A DNA stretch of 64,000 nucleotides from Pseudomonas sp. Root562 (GTDB lineage Bacteria > Pseudomonadota > Gammaproteobacteria > Pseudomonadales > Pseudomonadaceae), in assembly GCF_001427125.1 (NCBI RefSeq), contig NZ_LMGK01000012.1, forward strand, positions 427,430 through 491,429. The letters are read 5' to 3'. Each line of letters starts with the position of its first letter. The stretch's first letter is position 1. The position numbers and the translations under genes were made by a program. Positions 1 to 8,898 of this stretch are shown here, in pieces. The notes under the pieces are model-generated. The model was not told the origin of the DNA. It did no database searches and saw nothing but the letters and a program-made list of their open reading frames with translations.

Positions 1-2
1 CG

Positions 3-191
3 CAATCCCTGCACCTGAAGGTGATTGCCGAAGGCATTGAGCATGAAGCCCAGGCAGCGTTACTGAGCAGTGAAGGTGTGAAGTTCGGCCAAGGCTGGTT
101 GTTCGCCCACGCGCTGAGCGCCGTGCAGTTCATCGAACTGATTACCCGCGGGCGCCGGCTGACCAACCGGCGCCTGGATGACGAGGCCTGA
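3..191 (+). CDS. EAL-domain protein, C-terminal fragment
   Basis: The plus strand is open from the window edge to TGA at 189-191 and encodes about 62 residues. The segment VIAEGIEHEAQ followed by GVKFGQGWLFAHAL matches the last strands of an EAL domain (cyclic-di-GMP phosphodiesterase family), where the V-A-E-G-(I/V)-E and G-Q-G motifs are conserved. The EAL signature itself and any sensor or GGDEF domain lie outside the window, so activity cannot be judged. The gene converges on kinB with only 3 bases between the stop codons. Confidence 0.8.
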   Translation, partial: QSLHLKVIAEGIEHEAQAALLSSEGVKFGQGWLFAHALSAVQFIELITRGRRLTNRRLDDEA

Positions 192-194
192 AGC

Positions 195-1985
195 CTACAC
201 CGACAGTGCCATGTAGAACTGGGTGCCCTGCCCCGGCCGCGAATAAACGCCCATCCGTCCGCCGTGCAATTGCACAATTTCCTTGCACAACGCCAGGCCG
301 AGCCCGGCTCCGCCTTTTTTGCGGCCCACCTGGACGAAAGGCTCGAAGATCCGCCCCTGTTGCCCATAGGCAATGCCTTCGCCGTTGTCCTCGACACTGA
401 TGATCACCCGATCGCCATGGCGCCGCGCCTGCAAGCGGATCAGCCCGCCGGCAGCGGTATGGCGCAGCGCGTTGTCGATCAGATTATCGAGCACCCGGTC
501 CAACTGTGGTTGATCGGCCTGCAAGCGTGGCAACGGCCCCTGCACCTCAATCAACAGCTCAATGCCCTTCTCTTCGGCACCTCTGGCAAAGCGAAGCTGC
601 GCCTGCTCCAGCAGATCCTCGATGGAGCAAGGCGCCAGCACCAGCTTCTGCAGACCGTTCTGGTAACGGGAGAAGTTCAGCAGGTCGTTGATCAGCTGCA
701 TCAGGCGCTGCATTTCTTCGTTCACCGTGTCCAGCAGATCGGCTTCACGGGAATCCTGCGGGAAGTGCGCGCGTTCGCGAAACAGGCCGAACGCCATGTG
801 CATGCCGGTGACCGGTGTGCGCAATTCATGGGAGGCGCGCAGCACGAATTCGCTGCGCACCCGTTCGAAGGCACGCTGCTCGGTAACGTCATGCAACACC
901 ATGACCGCGCCGAGAATATGGCCCTGGGTGTGGCTCACTGGCGTGAGGCTGTAGGTCAACAGCCGCGTCTCGCCATCGACCTCCATGCTCAGATCTTCGG
1001 GCGCCCGCTCCAGCGTGCCGCCACGCAGAACCAATTGCAGCTGCTCATCAAGCTCAGGACGCTCCAGCGCTGTGCCCAGGCCTTGCCCGAGTCGATCACT
1101 GTCCCAGCCCAACTGACGCTGAGCCACCGGGTTGAGATGCTCCAGATGGCCCTGGCGATCGATCATCAGCAAGCCATCGTCGATGCTGTCGAGCACCGCC
1201 TGCAAACGTTGCTGACCGGCCAGCAGCTCATCGACGTTGGTCGCCTGATGCTCGCGCAGTGCCTCGGCCATGATGCCGAAGCGCCGGGTCAGCTGATTGA
1301 GCTCGACGGCCGAAGAAACCGGCAGCAAGACATCGAAATTCCCCTGCCCGATGTTATCCGCCGCTTGTGCCAGCGCCTCGATGGGTTCGCCAAAACGCCG
1401 GGCGATGGCGTGAGCGGTCACGAAGCCGATGATCAACACCGCCAACCCGACCAACCCCAGCAGGCCGGCGACCAACAGCGCCCGCTCGCGAGCCTTGCGC
1501 TCGGTCGCGCCGATGTTATCCAGGGCGCGCTTGTGTTCAATGATCAAACCATTGCGCAGCGCGTTGAATCTTTCCGTGAGTTCATCGTTGCCGGACAGCA
1601 CATGAGCATGATCGGGCGAAACTTCATAGGCCCGAATAAAGCTGAGGTAATCAGCCTTGGCCTTCTTGAATCCGTACTCGTTTCCTTCGGACTGCGCTTC
1701 CTGGGCGATTCCCTGGTCCAGCAATTCGAAATAACGCCGTTTGGAGGCTTCGAAGGCTTGAGAATCAGGGCGCTCGCTGAGCATGATGATCAACTGATCG
1801 CCCAGCGTCTGGCGCAATTTAAGGCCAATATCCAGGGTGACGAAGTTGTTGCGTACCAGTGCTTCCTGACTCCCGGCCATCTGCATCACGCTGACCAGTC
1901 CGAGCAAAAGCCCGAGCAGCGCGACGGTTATCAGCGCGGAAATGCTTAAAAACAGGCGGGTCCGCAACTTCATCGCCAGCTTCAT
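195..1985 (-). CDS. kinB: Sensor histidine kinase KinB (partner of AlgB)
   Basis: A 596-residue inner-membrane kinase. Visible in order: TM1 (about 11-35), a periplasmic loop of about 130 residues, TM2 (about 168-194), a HAMP linker, a PAS-like segment (about 255-370), the phospho-acceptor box SHELRTP with His386, and ATP-binding boxes DNALRHT, DNGEGI and GGAGLGLALCKE. In the family KinB controls AlgB phosphorylation and so alginate and virulence gene expression. It starts 10 bases after the algB stop, so the two form an operon. The start is uncertain: an in-frame ATG four codons later (1973) gives MKLRTRLFL, and neither has a clear ribosome binding site. Confidence 0.9.
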   Translation of the reverse strand: MKLAMKLRTRLFLSISALITVALLGLLLGLVSVMQMAGSQEALVRNNFVTLDIGLKLRQTLGDQLIIMLSERPDSQAFEASKRRYFELLDQGIAQEAQSEGNEYGFKKAKADYLSFIRAYEVSPDHAHVLSGNDELTERFNALRNGLIIEHKRALDNIGATERKARERALLVAGLLGLVGLAVLIIGFVTAHAIARRFGEPIEALAQAADNIGQGNFDVLLPVSSAVELNQLTRRFGIMAEALREHQATNVDELLAGQQRLQAVLDSIDDGLLMIDRQGHLEHLNPVAQRQLGWDSDRLGQGLGTALERPELDEQLQLVLRGGTLERAPEDLSMEVDGETRLLTYSLTPVSHTQGHILGAVMVLHDVTEQRAFERVRSEFVLRASHELRTPVTGMHMAFGLFRERAHFPQDSREADLLDTVNEEMQRLMQLINDLLNFSRYQNGLQKLVLAPCSIEDLLEQAQLRFARGAEEKGIELLIEVQGPLPRLQADQPQLDRVLDNLIDNALRHTAAGGLIRLQARRHGDRVIISVEDNGEGIAYGQQGRIFEPFVQVGRKKGGAGLGLALCKEIVQLHGGRMGVYSRPGQGTQFYMALSV

Positions 1986-1995
1986 CGGAGGCGAC

Positions 1996-3342
1996 TCACA
2001 AGTTGTACTGTTTGCGTTTGCGATAAAGGGTCGACGCGTCGATTCCCAAGGTTTTGGCAGCTTGATCCAGTGTACCGGCGGTGGCGAGAACCGCGCCGAT
2101 GTGGGCTTTTTCCAGTTCGTCCAGACTCAGCGCGGCACCAATGCGCGGGGCGTTGTTGACCGGTGTTTCCGCCATCCCCAGGTGAGTGATCTCGACACGC
2201 TCCTGCGGGCAGATAATGCTCGCCCGCTCTACCACGTTGCGCAACTCGCGGATGTTGCCCGGCCAGCGGTAACCGAGCATTGCCTCAATGGCTTCATCAC
2301 TGAACCCCCGCGCCGGACGCGCGTACTCTTTGACGAACCGGGCCAGAAAGCGATCGGCCAGGTTGATGATGTCTTCCCTGCGCTCGCGTAGCGGCGGCAA
2401 GTGCAGGGTGATGACGTTCAGGCGATAGAGCAGGTCTTCGCGAAAACGCCCATCACGGACCATGTCTTCGAGATTCTGGTTTGTGGCGGCGAGGATGCGA
2501 ACGTCGGCGCGGCGCGTGACCGGGTCACCGACTCGTTCGTATTCCTTGTCCTGGATGAAACGCAGCAGCTTTGGCTGCAGAACCAAGGGAAAATCGCCGA
2601 TCTCGTCGAGAAACAGCGTCCCGCCATCGGCTTGGTTGACACGGCCCAACGTGCTTTCACTGGCACCGGTAAATGCACCACGGCTGTGACCGAACAGTTC
2701 GCTTTCCATCAGTTCGGCCGTCAGCGACGGGCAGTTGATGGTGATGCACGACTTCTTGGAGCGTTTGCTCCAGCCGTGAATGGCTTGGGACAGTTCACCC
2801 TTACCCGTACCGGACTCGCCAAGAATGAGGATATTGGCATCGGTATTGGCGACCTGCCGTGCGGTTTCGAGCACCACTTTCATCGCCGGGCTATGAGAGT
2901 CCAGACCGTCCTTTGGTTTGCGTACCTCGCCTTCCAGTGCTTCCAGGCGCGCCGACAACTGCCGTACTTCCAATTGCTTGGCGGTAGCCAGACGTAATTG
3001 ATCGGGGCTGCACGGCTTGACCAGATAATCCGCGGCGCCCGCCTGGATTGCATCCACCGCCGTGTCCACGGCCGAGTGTGCGGTAACGATCACTACCCGC
3101 ATCCAGGGCGCCTGGATGCGCATCTGGGCCAGCACATCCAGGCCATTGTCTTCGCCCAAACGCAAATCGAGGAAGCACAGGTCGAACACCTGACGCTGCA
3201 ACAGCGCTTCGGCCTGGGCAGCGCTGTTGGCCGTTGCCACGCTGTAGCCTTCGTCTTCAAGGCAATATCGAAAGGTACGCAGGATGGCGGACTCATCATC
3301 CACCAGAAGAATACGGCCTTGATGCTCGGTGGCTGATTCCAT
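1996..3342 (-). CDS. algB: NtrC-family response regulator AlgB
   Basis: A 448-residue regulator. The receiver domain (about 10-125) has the acidic pair D15/D16, phospho-acceptor Asp59 in FLDLRLG and a Lys in LVKPCSP. The central AAA+ domain has Walker A GESGTGKG and the sigma-54 contact loop GAFTGA. The C-terminal Fis-type helix-turn-helix ends [13 protein letters not shown]. The protein matches P. aeruginosa AlgB nearly residue for residue from memory. The ATG at 3342 was chosen over a longer frame (to 3558) because AAGGAG lies just upstream and MESATE is the known AlgB start. AlgB activates alginate genes; in P. aeruginosa this is reported not to need RpoN although the GAFTGA loop is present. 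Confidence 0.96.
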   Translation of the reverse strand: MESATEHQGRILLVDDESAILRTFRYCLEDEGYSVATANSAAQAEALLQRQVFDLCFLDLRLGEDNGLDVLAQMRIQAPWMRVVIVTAHSAVDTAVDAIQAGAADYLVKPCSPDQLRLATAKQLEVRQLSARLEALEGEVRKPKDGLDSHSPAMKVVLETARQVANTDANILILGESGTGKGELSQAIHGWSKRSKKSCITINCPSLTAELMESELFGHSRGAFTGASESTLGRVNQADGGTLFLDEIGDFPLVLQPKLLRFIQDKEYERVGDPVTRRADVRILAATNQNLEDMVRDGRFREDLLYRLNVITLHLPPLRERREDIINLADRFLARFVKEYARPARGFSDEAIEAMLGYRWPGNIRELRNVVERASIICPQERVEITHLGMAETPVNNAPRIGAALSLDELEKAHIGAVLATAGTLDQAAKTLGIDASTLYRKRKQYNL

Positions 3343-3637
3343 TTTCCTACGCTCCTTAATGAATGATCTTAGGTTAGTCCCGGAAAAATCGGGCAAGTTG
3401 CATGGTTTATTCTGATCTATTAACGCCGTCTCAGGGTAGCTATCTGCAAACACCATGAGTTGCGTCTTTTTCTGACAGTCACGTCCTTCTCTCAATTCAA
3501 AATGATTGCGATGCCGTATGGCAAATCGTGCATTACGCACGGACGGGCAACGCAGCATCGTGCAGGATGCCGCCGAACAGACTTTTTAATCATCAGTAAC
3601 ATATTGATTTATAACGTATTTTTTCGATGAAAAAAGC
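3343..3637. other. Intergenic region upstream of algB
   Basis: About 300 bases between algB and the sigma-54-type site on the other strand. The first part carries the algB ribosome binding site (AAGGAG on the minus strand near 3350-3357). The end nearest 3600-3635 is AT-rich, with A and T runs. No convincing coding sequence or terminator was seen; a longer AlgB frame runs through here but does not look like protein. Confidence 0.5.
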
Positions 3638-3653
3638 TGGCATGACGACTGCA
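3638..3653 (+). promoter_or_regulatory. Putative sigma-54 (RpoN) promoter
   Basis: TGGCATGACGACTGCA matches the -24/-12 consensus TGGCACG-N4-TTGCW at all but two of the defined positions, with GG and GC at the required spacing. It is preceded by an AT-rich run (3601-3636). Transcription would start near 3664, about 60 bases before the 95-aa gene. An AACAACAA motif at 3675-3682, of the kind bound by Hfq/Crc, would lie just inside the 5' leader. The promoter is inferred from sequence alone. Confidence 0.6.
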
Positions 3654-3723
3654 ATGATCTGAGCAATGCAGGGCAACAACAACCGCCCTCAACCAGATCA
3701 CCCCACGCGGGAGGAGCTTCAGA

Positions 3724-4011
3724 ATGAATCGTCAACGTGCCGCCCAATTACGTCTCTCGCCACTGCACATCCAGCAAGGCTTGTTTTGCGTTTTTGCGCT
3801 GCTGGTCACTCTGATTGCCGGTCAACAATTTTTGCGCTGGGAGCAGGATCAGCAGCAAGCAGCGCCACGCGTGTCGTTTCAACAACCGATCCAAACCCAC
3901 TTCAGCGCGGCCGGCAGCGGCATGAATGACACCGCCGCCATGCGCATGATGGACGTCGACCAGGCACAACCTGTGAACGAGATGCCTCGTCAAGAGCGCT
4001 GGGTTTTCTGA
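3724..4011 (+). CDS. Small single-pass membrane protein, function unknown
   Basis: A 95-residue protein with a strong ribosome binding site (GGGAGGAGC) upstream of the ATG. Residues about 18-38 (QQGLFCVFALLVTLIAGQQF) form one hydrophobic segment, preceded by basic residues, which suggests an N-in, C-out orientation. The remainder is polar and rich in Gln, Met and Asp, with no cysteines after the membrane segment. I do not recognise a family. It lies behind the sigma-54-type site and 70 bases before the DUF1328 gene, so it may lead a three-gene transcript. A short hairpin (GGCGC...GCGCC, about 4024-4040) lies in that gap. Confidence 0.72.
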   Translation: MNRQRAAQLRLSPLHIQQGLFCVFALLVTLIAGQQFLRWEQDQQQAAPRVSFQQPIQTHFSAAGSGMNDTAAMRMMDVDQAQPVNEMPRQERWVF

Positions 4012-4081
4012 TTACACAAACTTGGCGCGTTCGATGCGCCGGGACAAGCACCTCTAAAATAGAAGCGTAAGGAGAATCACC

Positions 4082-4246
4082 ATGTTGAGCTGGGCAATCA
4101 CATTCTTGATCATTGCCATTGTCGCTGCCGTACTGGGCTTCGGTGGTATCGCGGGCACCGCCACGGGTATCGCCAAGATTCTCTTTGTCGTGTTCCTGGT
4201 GATGTTCATTGCTTCCTTCTTCTTTGGCCGTCGCGGCCGAGGTTGA
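4082..4246 (+). CDS. DUF1328 family small membrane protein (YtjA type)
   Basis: A 54-residue protein beginning [20 protein letters not shown] and ending FFFGRRGRG. Two hydrophobic segments separated by a [12 protein letters not shown] turn are the hallmark of the DUF1328/YtjA family, tiny inner-membrane proteins common in proteobacteria and without a firm function. AAGGAG stands 7 bases before the ATG. Its TGA is followed after two bases by the ATG of the Ivy gene, so the two are very likely co-translated. Confidence 0.88.
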   Translation: MLSWAITFLIIAIVAAVLGFGGIAGTATGIAKILFVVFLVMFIASFFFGRRGRG

Positions 4247-4248
4247 AC

Positions 4249-4713
4249 ATGAGCGTTTCGTTGAAGACACTGGCAGCCGCCCTGCTACTGGGCGGTAGTG
4301 CCATGGCGATTGCTGCCAATGACGGGCAGATGCGGGTCAACGAGTTGCTGAAGACCGACCCGCAGTACCAGGAAACCTGGCAAGGCGTCGTCAAGAAAGA
4401 GGAACGCCTGCCGGAATGGGTCATGAACCTGTCCGGCGATGCCGAACAAATGAATGCCGTTGAAGAAGATGGCGAGCAGTATCTGGTGGGGCCGCTGTGC
4501 GAATCCAAGGCGACATGCCCTGACAAACGCTTGATTGTCGCCGTCAGCTTCGACAAAAAAGATGCCTACGCCATGCTGGTCGAGGTGCCTGCGGGATTAC
4601 CTGCAGACAAGTCGCCGACCCGACATGCCAGCTATCGATTTATCGGTAAGCCGGACCAGGGCATGCAGGACTTGTTGATGGAGCAACTCAAGAAAGATCC
4701 GAACTGGTACTAG
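4249..4713 (+). CDS. ivy: Ivy-family C-type lysozyme inhibitor
   Basis: A 154-residue exported protein. Residues 1-22 look like a signal peptide (LAAALLLGGSAMAIAA). The mature part contains GPLCESKATCPDKRLIVAVS, which resembles the inhibitory loop of Ivy proteins: two Cys closing a loop, then a KR and a beta strand. Ivy acts in the periplasm, blocking lysozyme and, by family knowledge, possibly restraining lytic transglycosylases. The ATG at 4249 is preferred over an in-frame TTG at 4243 because GAGG is spaced six bases from it. The family call rests on motif memory, not a search. Confidence 0.78.
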   Translation: MSVSLKTLAAALLLGGSAMAIAANDGQMRVNELLKTDPQYQETWQGVVKKEERLPEWVMNLSGDAEQMNAVEEDGEQYLVGPLCESKATCPDKRLIVAVSFDKKDAYAMLVEVPAGLPADKSPTRHASYRFIGKPDQGMQDLLMEQLKKDPNWY

Positions 4714-4726
4714 GTTTCAGACACGT

Positions 4727-4747
4727 GAGAGAAGCCTCGCTTTTCTC
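4727..4747 (+). terminator. Hairpin after the Ivy gene, possible weak terminator
   Basis: A nine-pair stem (GAGAGAAGC / GCTTTTCTC with one G-T pair) closed by a three-base loop lies 14 bases after the stop codon. No T tract follows, so it may instead be an RNA-stabilising hairpin. Confidence 0.35.
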
Positions 4748-5420
4748 CACCTGCGCCACCTGAGGAAGGCTGGCGCATGACCAAGGGGTCGGGACGTTCT
4801 GCCTGCTTCAGGGGCGGAGTGACCTACGGGTACAGGGAGTACCTGCGCAAGGGCCGGGTCAGGAAAAGCTGCGACGCAAGTTCGCCGGTCGATCATGGCT
4901 CGACGGACTTGCGGAGAGCTTGCTCAATCAAGTGACAGCGTACTCCCGTTTATCCCCGCACCTTTTAAAAGCCCCTGCCTCAGTCTCTGCAAAATTCCCT
5001 GCCGTCATAACCCCCACTGCGACCGTATATCGAGAAATATTGCCTGCGTCCGCGCGCAATTCCATGGGCGGATTGGTCGGTTTTATCGGTAATTCGCCGT
5101 CGATTCCACTGGTCAAAAAACAATCAATCAGCGCTGTGATGACCGGTTCACGGCACTTATGACTGCCGAAATGTCACATTCGAACCGATTGCGACGTCGC
5201 TTTCAGCTAAAAAACCTCATGCCGATTCGGCATAGGGTAGGCGTTTACGGCATTAGACGTCGCTTCCTTGCATCGGAATAGTTGCGCCTTTTTTCGCCTG
5301 CCAGAGAGCCACTAACAAGCGCTCCGGGGCTCCTTATACGGGGGCATTTGCGTGACTTTTTCGCCACAAGCGAACCCGCTCACGCGATTGCCCGAGTCAA
5401 ACTGAAGTAAGGGTAAAGAT
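4748..5420. other. Long intergenic region before gltP
   Basis: About 670 bases without a convincing gene. The short frames crossing it have no good ribosome binding site and do not look like protein. The last 20 bases hold the gltP ribosome binding site (AAGTAAGGG). No full sigma-70 or sigma-54 promoter could be assigned. Given its length it could hold a small RNA or a long gltP leader, but nothing in the sequence proves this. Confidence 0.4.
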
Positions 5421-6752
5421 ATGAAGAAGGCAAAGCTTAGCCTCGCCTGGCAGATCCTCATCGGTCTGGTGTTGGGGATTGCAATCGGTGCGCTGCTCAA
5501 CCATTTCAGTGCCGAGAAAGCCTGGTGGATCAGCAACGTCCTGCAACCGGCAGGCGATATCTTTATCCGTCTGATCAAGATGATCGTGATCCCGATCGTG
5601 ATTTCCTCGCTGATCGTTGGTATTGCTGGCGTGGGTGATGCAAAGAAGCTCGGCAGCATCGGCCTGAAAACCATCATCTACTTTGAAGTCGTCACCACCA
5701 TTGCCATCGTCGTTGGCCTGTTGCTGGCCAACCTGTTCCATCCGGGTGCCGGCATCGACATGAGCACCCTGGGTACTGTGGACATCTCCAAGTACCAGGC
5801 GACCGCGGCCGAGGTGCAGCATGAACACGCGTTCATCGAAACCATCCTCAACCTGATTCCGTCGAACATCTTCGCGGCCATGGCCCGTGGCGAGATGCTG
5901 CCGATCATCTTCTTCTCGGTGTTGTTCGGTCTCGGTCTGTCGAGCCTCAAACCCGAATTGCGCGACCCGCTGGTAACGATGTTCCAGGGCGTGTCGGAAA
6001 GCATGTTCAAGGTCACTCACATGATCATGAACTACGCCCCGATCGGCGTTTTCGCACTGATCGCGGTCACCGTTGCCAATTTCGGCTTCGCGTCCCTGCT
6101 GCCGCTGGCCAAACTGGTGATCCTGGTTTACGTCGCCATCGCCTTCTTCGCCTTCGTGGTACTGGGCCTGATCGCCCGCCTGTTCGGCTTCTCGGTGATC
6201 AAGCTGATGCGCATCTTCAAGGATGAGCTGGTGCTAGCCTACTCCACCGCCTCCTCCGAAACCGTGCTGCCGCGCGTGATCGAGAAGATGGAAGCCTACG
6301 GCGCGCCGAAAGCCATCTGCAGCTTCGTGGTGCCGACCGGTTACTCGTTCAACCTCGACGGTTCGACTCTGTATCAGAGCATCGCGGCGATCTTCATCGC
6401 TCAGTTGTACGGCATCGACCTGTCGATCAGCCAGCAACTGCTGCTGGTCCTGACCCTGATGGTCACCTCCAAAGGCATCGCCGGCGTACCGGGCGTCTCC
6501 TTCGTGGTGCTGCTGGCTACCCTGGGCAGCGTCGGCATTCCGCTGGAAGGCCTGGCCTTCATCGCCGGTGTCGACCGCATCATGGACATGGCGCGTACCG
6601 CACTGAACGTGATCGGCAACGCCCTGGCCGTGCTGGTTATTTCCCGCTGGGAAGGCATGTACGACGATGCCAAGGGTCAGCGCTACTGGAACTCCCTGCC
6701 GCACTGGCGCAGCAAAGAGAAGCTGCCGGCCGGCGAAGTTTCCAGCAACTGA
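5421..6752 (+). CDS. gltP: Glutamate/aspartate:cation symporter (DAACS family)
   Basis: A 443-residue polytopic inner-membrane protein. It starts MKKAKLSLAWQILIGLVLG and carries the family's substrate-site features: the serine-rich re-entrant loop AYSTASSETVLPRV, the NMDGS-like motif SFNLDGSTLY, and the second hairpin SKGIAGVPG. A later Asp/Arg-containing helix (GVDRIMDMARTALNVIGN) also matches the family. It takes up glutamate or other C4-dicarboxylates with protons or sodium. Length and start agree with GltP. It appears to be a single-gene transcript ending in the REP and palindrome downstream. Confidence 0.92.
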   Translation: MKKAKLSLAWQILIGLVLGIAIGALLNHFSAEKAWWISNVLQPAGDIFIRLIKMIVIPIVISSLIVGIAGVGDAKKLGSIGLKTIIYFEVVTTIAIVVGLLLANLFHPGAGIDMSTLGTVDISKYQATAAEVQHEHAFIETILNLIPSNIFAAMARGEMLPIIFFSVLFGLGLSSLKPELRDPLVTMFQGVSESMFKVTHMIMNYAPIGVFALIAVTVANFGFASLLPLAKLVILVYVAIAFFAFVVLGLIARLFGFSVIKLMRIFKDELVLAYSTASSETVLPRVIEKMEAYGAPKAICSFVVPTGYSFNLDGSTLYQSIAAIFIAQLYGIDLSISQQLLLVLTLMVTSKGIAGVPGVSFVVLLATLGSVGIPLEGLAFIAGVDRIMDMARTALNVIGNALAVLVISRWEGMYDDAKGQRYWNSLPHWRSKEKLPAGEVSSN

Positions 6753-6761
6753 CACGCGCCC

Positions 6762-6851
6762 TGTAGGAGCATGGCTTGCCCGCGATGAATGAAAGCGCGG
6801 TGCATCTGATACACCGAGGCGTCCCGATCGCGGGCAAGCCTTGCTCCTACA
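6762..6851. repeat. REP doublet, type C
   Basis: An inverted pair whose outer arms are TGTAGGAGC (6762-6770) and GCTCCTACA (6843-6851). Inside each arm is a GCTTGCCCGCGAT core. The middle can also fold (GGTGCATCTGATACACC). This matches intergenic REP doublets of P. fluorescens genomes. The same type recurs at 36530-36621. Confidence 0.85.
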
Positions 6852-6870
6852 CAAGTCAATGACAGCACCA

Positions 6871-6900
6871 GACAAACCCCGGAGAAATCCGGGGTTTGTC
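6871..6900. terminator. Perfect 13-bp inverted repeat between gltP and the Gate-domain gene
   Basis: GACAAACCCCGGA, loop GAAA, then the exact complement. A GC core flanked by TTTG is typical of an intrinsic terminator. It most likely ends the gltP transcript, although the T tract is short. Confidence 0.65.
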
Positions 6901-6950
6901 GTTTCCGGCCACCCCGCTATCATTCGCGCATCTTTTGGGGGATTTGACTG

Positions 6951-8180
6951 ATGCTCAATGGCCTGTGGCTTGGCTTTTTCATCGTGGCCGCGATTTCGGC
7001 GCTGGCGCAGTGGCTGATCGGCGGCAATGCCGGAATCTTCGCGGCGATGGTGGAAAGCATATTCGCCATGGCCAAATTGTCGGTCGAAGTGATGGTATTG
7101 CTGTTCGGCACCCTCACCCTCTGGCTGGGTTTCCTGCGGATTGCCGAAAAAGCCGGGATTGTCGAATGGCTGGCCAAAGCCCTCGGCCCGCTGTTTCTGC
7201 GCTTGATGCCGGAAGTCCCGCCGGGCCACCCCGCCATCGGCCTCATTACCCTGAACTTCGCCGCCAACGGCCTGGGGCTGGACAACGCCGCCACGCCCAT
7301 CGGCCTCAAAGCGATGAAGGCCCTGCAGGAACTCAACCCCAGTGACACCATCGCCAGTAACGCTCAGATCCTGTTTCTGGTGCTCAATGCTTCTTCCCTG
7401 ACCCTGCTGCCGGTGACGATCTTCATGTACCGCGCCCAGCAAGGCGCGCCTGATCCGACGCTGGTGTTCCTGCCGATCCTGCTGGCCACCAGTTGCTCGA
7501 CCATCGTGGGCTTCCTCGCGGTGGCCTTCATGCAACGCCTGCGTGTCTGGGACCCGGTCGTGCTCGCGTATCTGATCCCGGGCGCTTTGGTCCTTGGCGG
7601 GTTCATGGCGTTGCTGGGAACCATGTCGGCAGCCGCGCTGGCCGGTTTGTCGTCGATCCTCGGCAATCTGACGCTATTCGGCTTGATCATGCTGTTCTTG
7701 ATCATCGGTGCGATGCGTAAAGTCAAAGTCTATGAAGCGTTCGTCGAAGGCGCCAAGGAAGGCTTCGATGTGGCGAAGAACCTGCTGCCGTATCTGGTGG
7801 CGATGCTCTGCGCGGTGGGTGTGCTGCGAGCGTCCGGGGCTTTGGATTTTGGCCTGGACGGCATTCGTCACCTGGTGGAGTGGGCCGGCTGGGACACGCG
7901 TTTCGTCGATGCACTGCCCACTGCCATGGTCAAACCGTTCTCAGGCAGCGCCGCCCGGGCGATGCTGATCGAAACCATGAAGACCTCCGGCGTCGACAGC
8001 TTCCCGGCGCTGGTGGCGGCGACGATTCAGGGCAGTACCGAAACCACGTTCTATGTGCTGGCGGTGTATTTCGGGGCAGTGGGTATCCAACGAGCTCGGC
8101 ATGCGGTGGGCTGTGCGTTGTTGGCGGAGCTGGCCGGCGTGCTGGGTGCCATCGGGGTTTGCTACTGGTTCTTTGGGTAA
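6951..8180 (+). CDS. Gate-domain (nucleoside recognition) membrane protein, SpmA-SpmB fusion type
   Basis: A 409-residue polytopic protein with about ten hydrophobic segments. Two Gate-type halves are visible: the first includes NFAANGLGLDNAATPIGLKA, the second begins near IMLFLIIGAMRKVKVYEAFVEGAKEG and includes MVKPFSGSAARAMLIE and QGSTETTFYVLAVYFGAVG. This is the layout of fused SpmA/SpmB-like proteins in Pseudomonas. In Bacillus the separate proteins affect spore core dehydration, but the transported substrate in non-sporulating bacteria is unknown. GGGGGA precedes the ATG. It converges on the lipoprotein gene across a REP. Confidence 0.8.
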   Translation: MLNGLWLGFFIVAAISALAQWLIGGNAGIFAAMVESIFAMAKLSVEVMVLLFGTLTLWLGFLRIAEKAGIVEWLAKALGPLFLRLMPEVPPGHPAIGLITLNFAANGLGLDNAATPIGLKAMKALQELNPSDTIASNAQILFLVLNASSLTLLPVTIFMYRAQQGAPDPTLVFLPILLATSCSTIVGFLAVAFMQRLRVWDPVVLAYLIPGALVLGGFMALLGTMSAAALAGLSSILGNLTLFGLIMLFLIIGAMRKVKVYEAFVEGAKEGFDVAKNLLPYLVAMLCAVGVLRASGALDFGLDGIRHLVEWAGWDTRFVDALPTAMVKPFSGSAARAMLIETMKTSGVDSFPALVAATIQGSTETTFYVLAVYFGAVGIQRARHAVGCALLAELAGVLGAIGVCYWFFG

Positions 8181-8190
8181 ATCCAACATT

Positions 8191-8256
8191 TATCGCTGGC
8201 AAGCCAGCTCCCACAAGGACCGCGCAGTTTCTGTGGGAGCTGGCTTGCCAGCGATA
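8191..8256. repeat. REP doublet, type B
   Basis: Perfect 25-base inverted arms (8191-8215 and 8232-8256) built on ATCGCTGGCAAGCCAGCTCC, with a 16-base spacer. It fills the gap between two convergent genes and could act as a bidirectional transcript end. The same type recurs at 28411-28501. Confidence 0.88.
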
Positions 8257-8271
8257 AGGCCCGCAGAACCT

Positions 8272-8898
8272 TTAAGGTCTCGCGGGAAGCACAATTTTCT
8301 GGCCTTGCTCAACCGCCCAATTCACCACCTGCGCCGTCAATTGATCGCTGGCCTGGCCGAACCCGGCCACCACCGCCGGCACTTTTACATCATTGAGCGG
8401 CTGACGAACCTCAAAGCGGCGGCTGGCGAGGATGTGCTGGTCGTAGCTGCGCACCAGCAATGCATCCACGCGTACCACCACGCTGGCGTTCGTGCCCTGG
8501 TATTCGGTCTGGAAGGCTTGCAGGACACCGCCCAGCTCCAGATCCGTCTGGAAAATGCTGTCATCGGTGCTCAACAGCGAGACCCGACCATCGCGCTGGA
8601 AACCATCGAGCAGGCGATTGCGCACGAGCACCGGTGCCGGGTCGCTCCAGCGCGAGCCTTTGTAGCTGCTGATCACATCGCCCTGAGGAATGACCGCTAT
8701 GTTCGGACTGTTCAACGCTTCGCTGGCCTGAAGTTTGGTCAGGCGCAACGACCAGCGTTGCGCCGCACCATGACTGCTCGCCGGAATGCTCTGAGCTGAA
8801 GGCAAACGATAGACATCGAACGGCTCGGGCTTGGGCAGGATCGAGCAGGAGCTGAGCAGCATGAAACCGGCGAGGAGGGCGATGAGGGTCAGCTTCAT
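8272..8898 (-). CDS. ABC-type transport auxiliary lipoprotein (PqiC-like)
   Basis: A 208-residue lipoprotein. The lipobox LLSSC puts the lipidated Cys at residue 18. The rest (VYRLPSAQ..., WSLRLTKLQASEALNSPNIAVIPQGDVISSYKGSRWSDPAPVLVRNRLL) matches the auxiliary lipoprotein family that partners MCE transport systems and probably bridges them to the outer membrane. Its ATG overlaps the MCE gene's stop by four bases, so it is the last gene of the operon. Confidence 0.85.
   Translation of the reverse strand: MKLTLIALLAGFMLLSSCSILPKPEPFDVYRLPSAQSIPASSHGAAQRWSLRLTKLQASEALNSPNIAVIPQGDVISSYKGSRWSDPAPVLVRNRLLDGFQRDGRVSLLSTDDSIFQTDLELGGVLQAFQTEYQGTNASVVVRVDALLVRSYDQHILASRRFEVRQPLNDVKVPAVVAGFGQASDQLTAQVVNWAVEQGQKIVLPARP

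Noticed and set aside
264..1949. Long plus-strand frame (561 codons) opposite kinB
   Set aside because: It mirrors kinB codon usage, has low-complexity Gln/His/Arg content, and kinB has every kinase motif.
4895..5162. Short frames in the gap before gltP
   Set aside because: No ribosome binding site, no recognisable motif, and overlapping frames on both strands look equally random.
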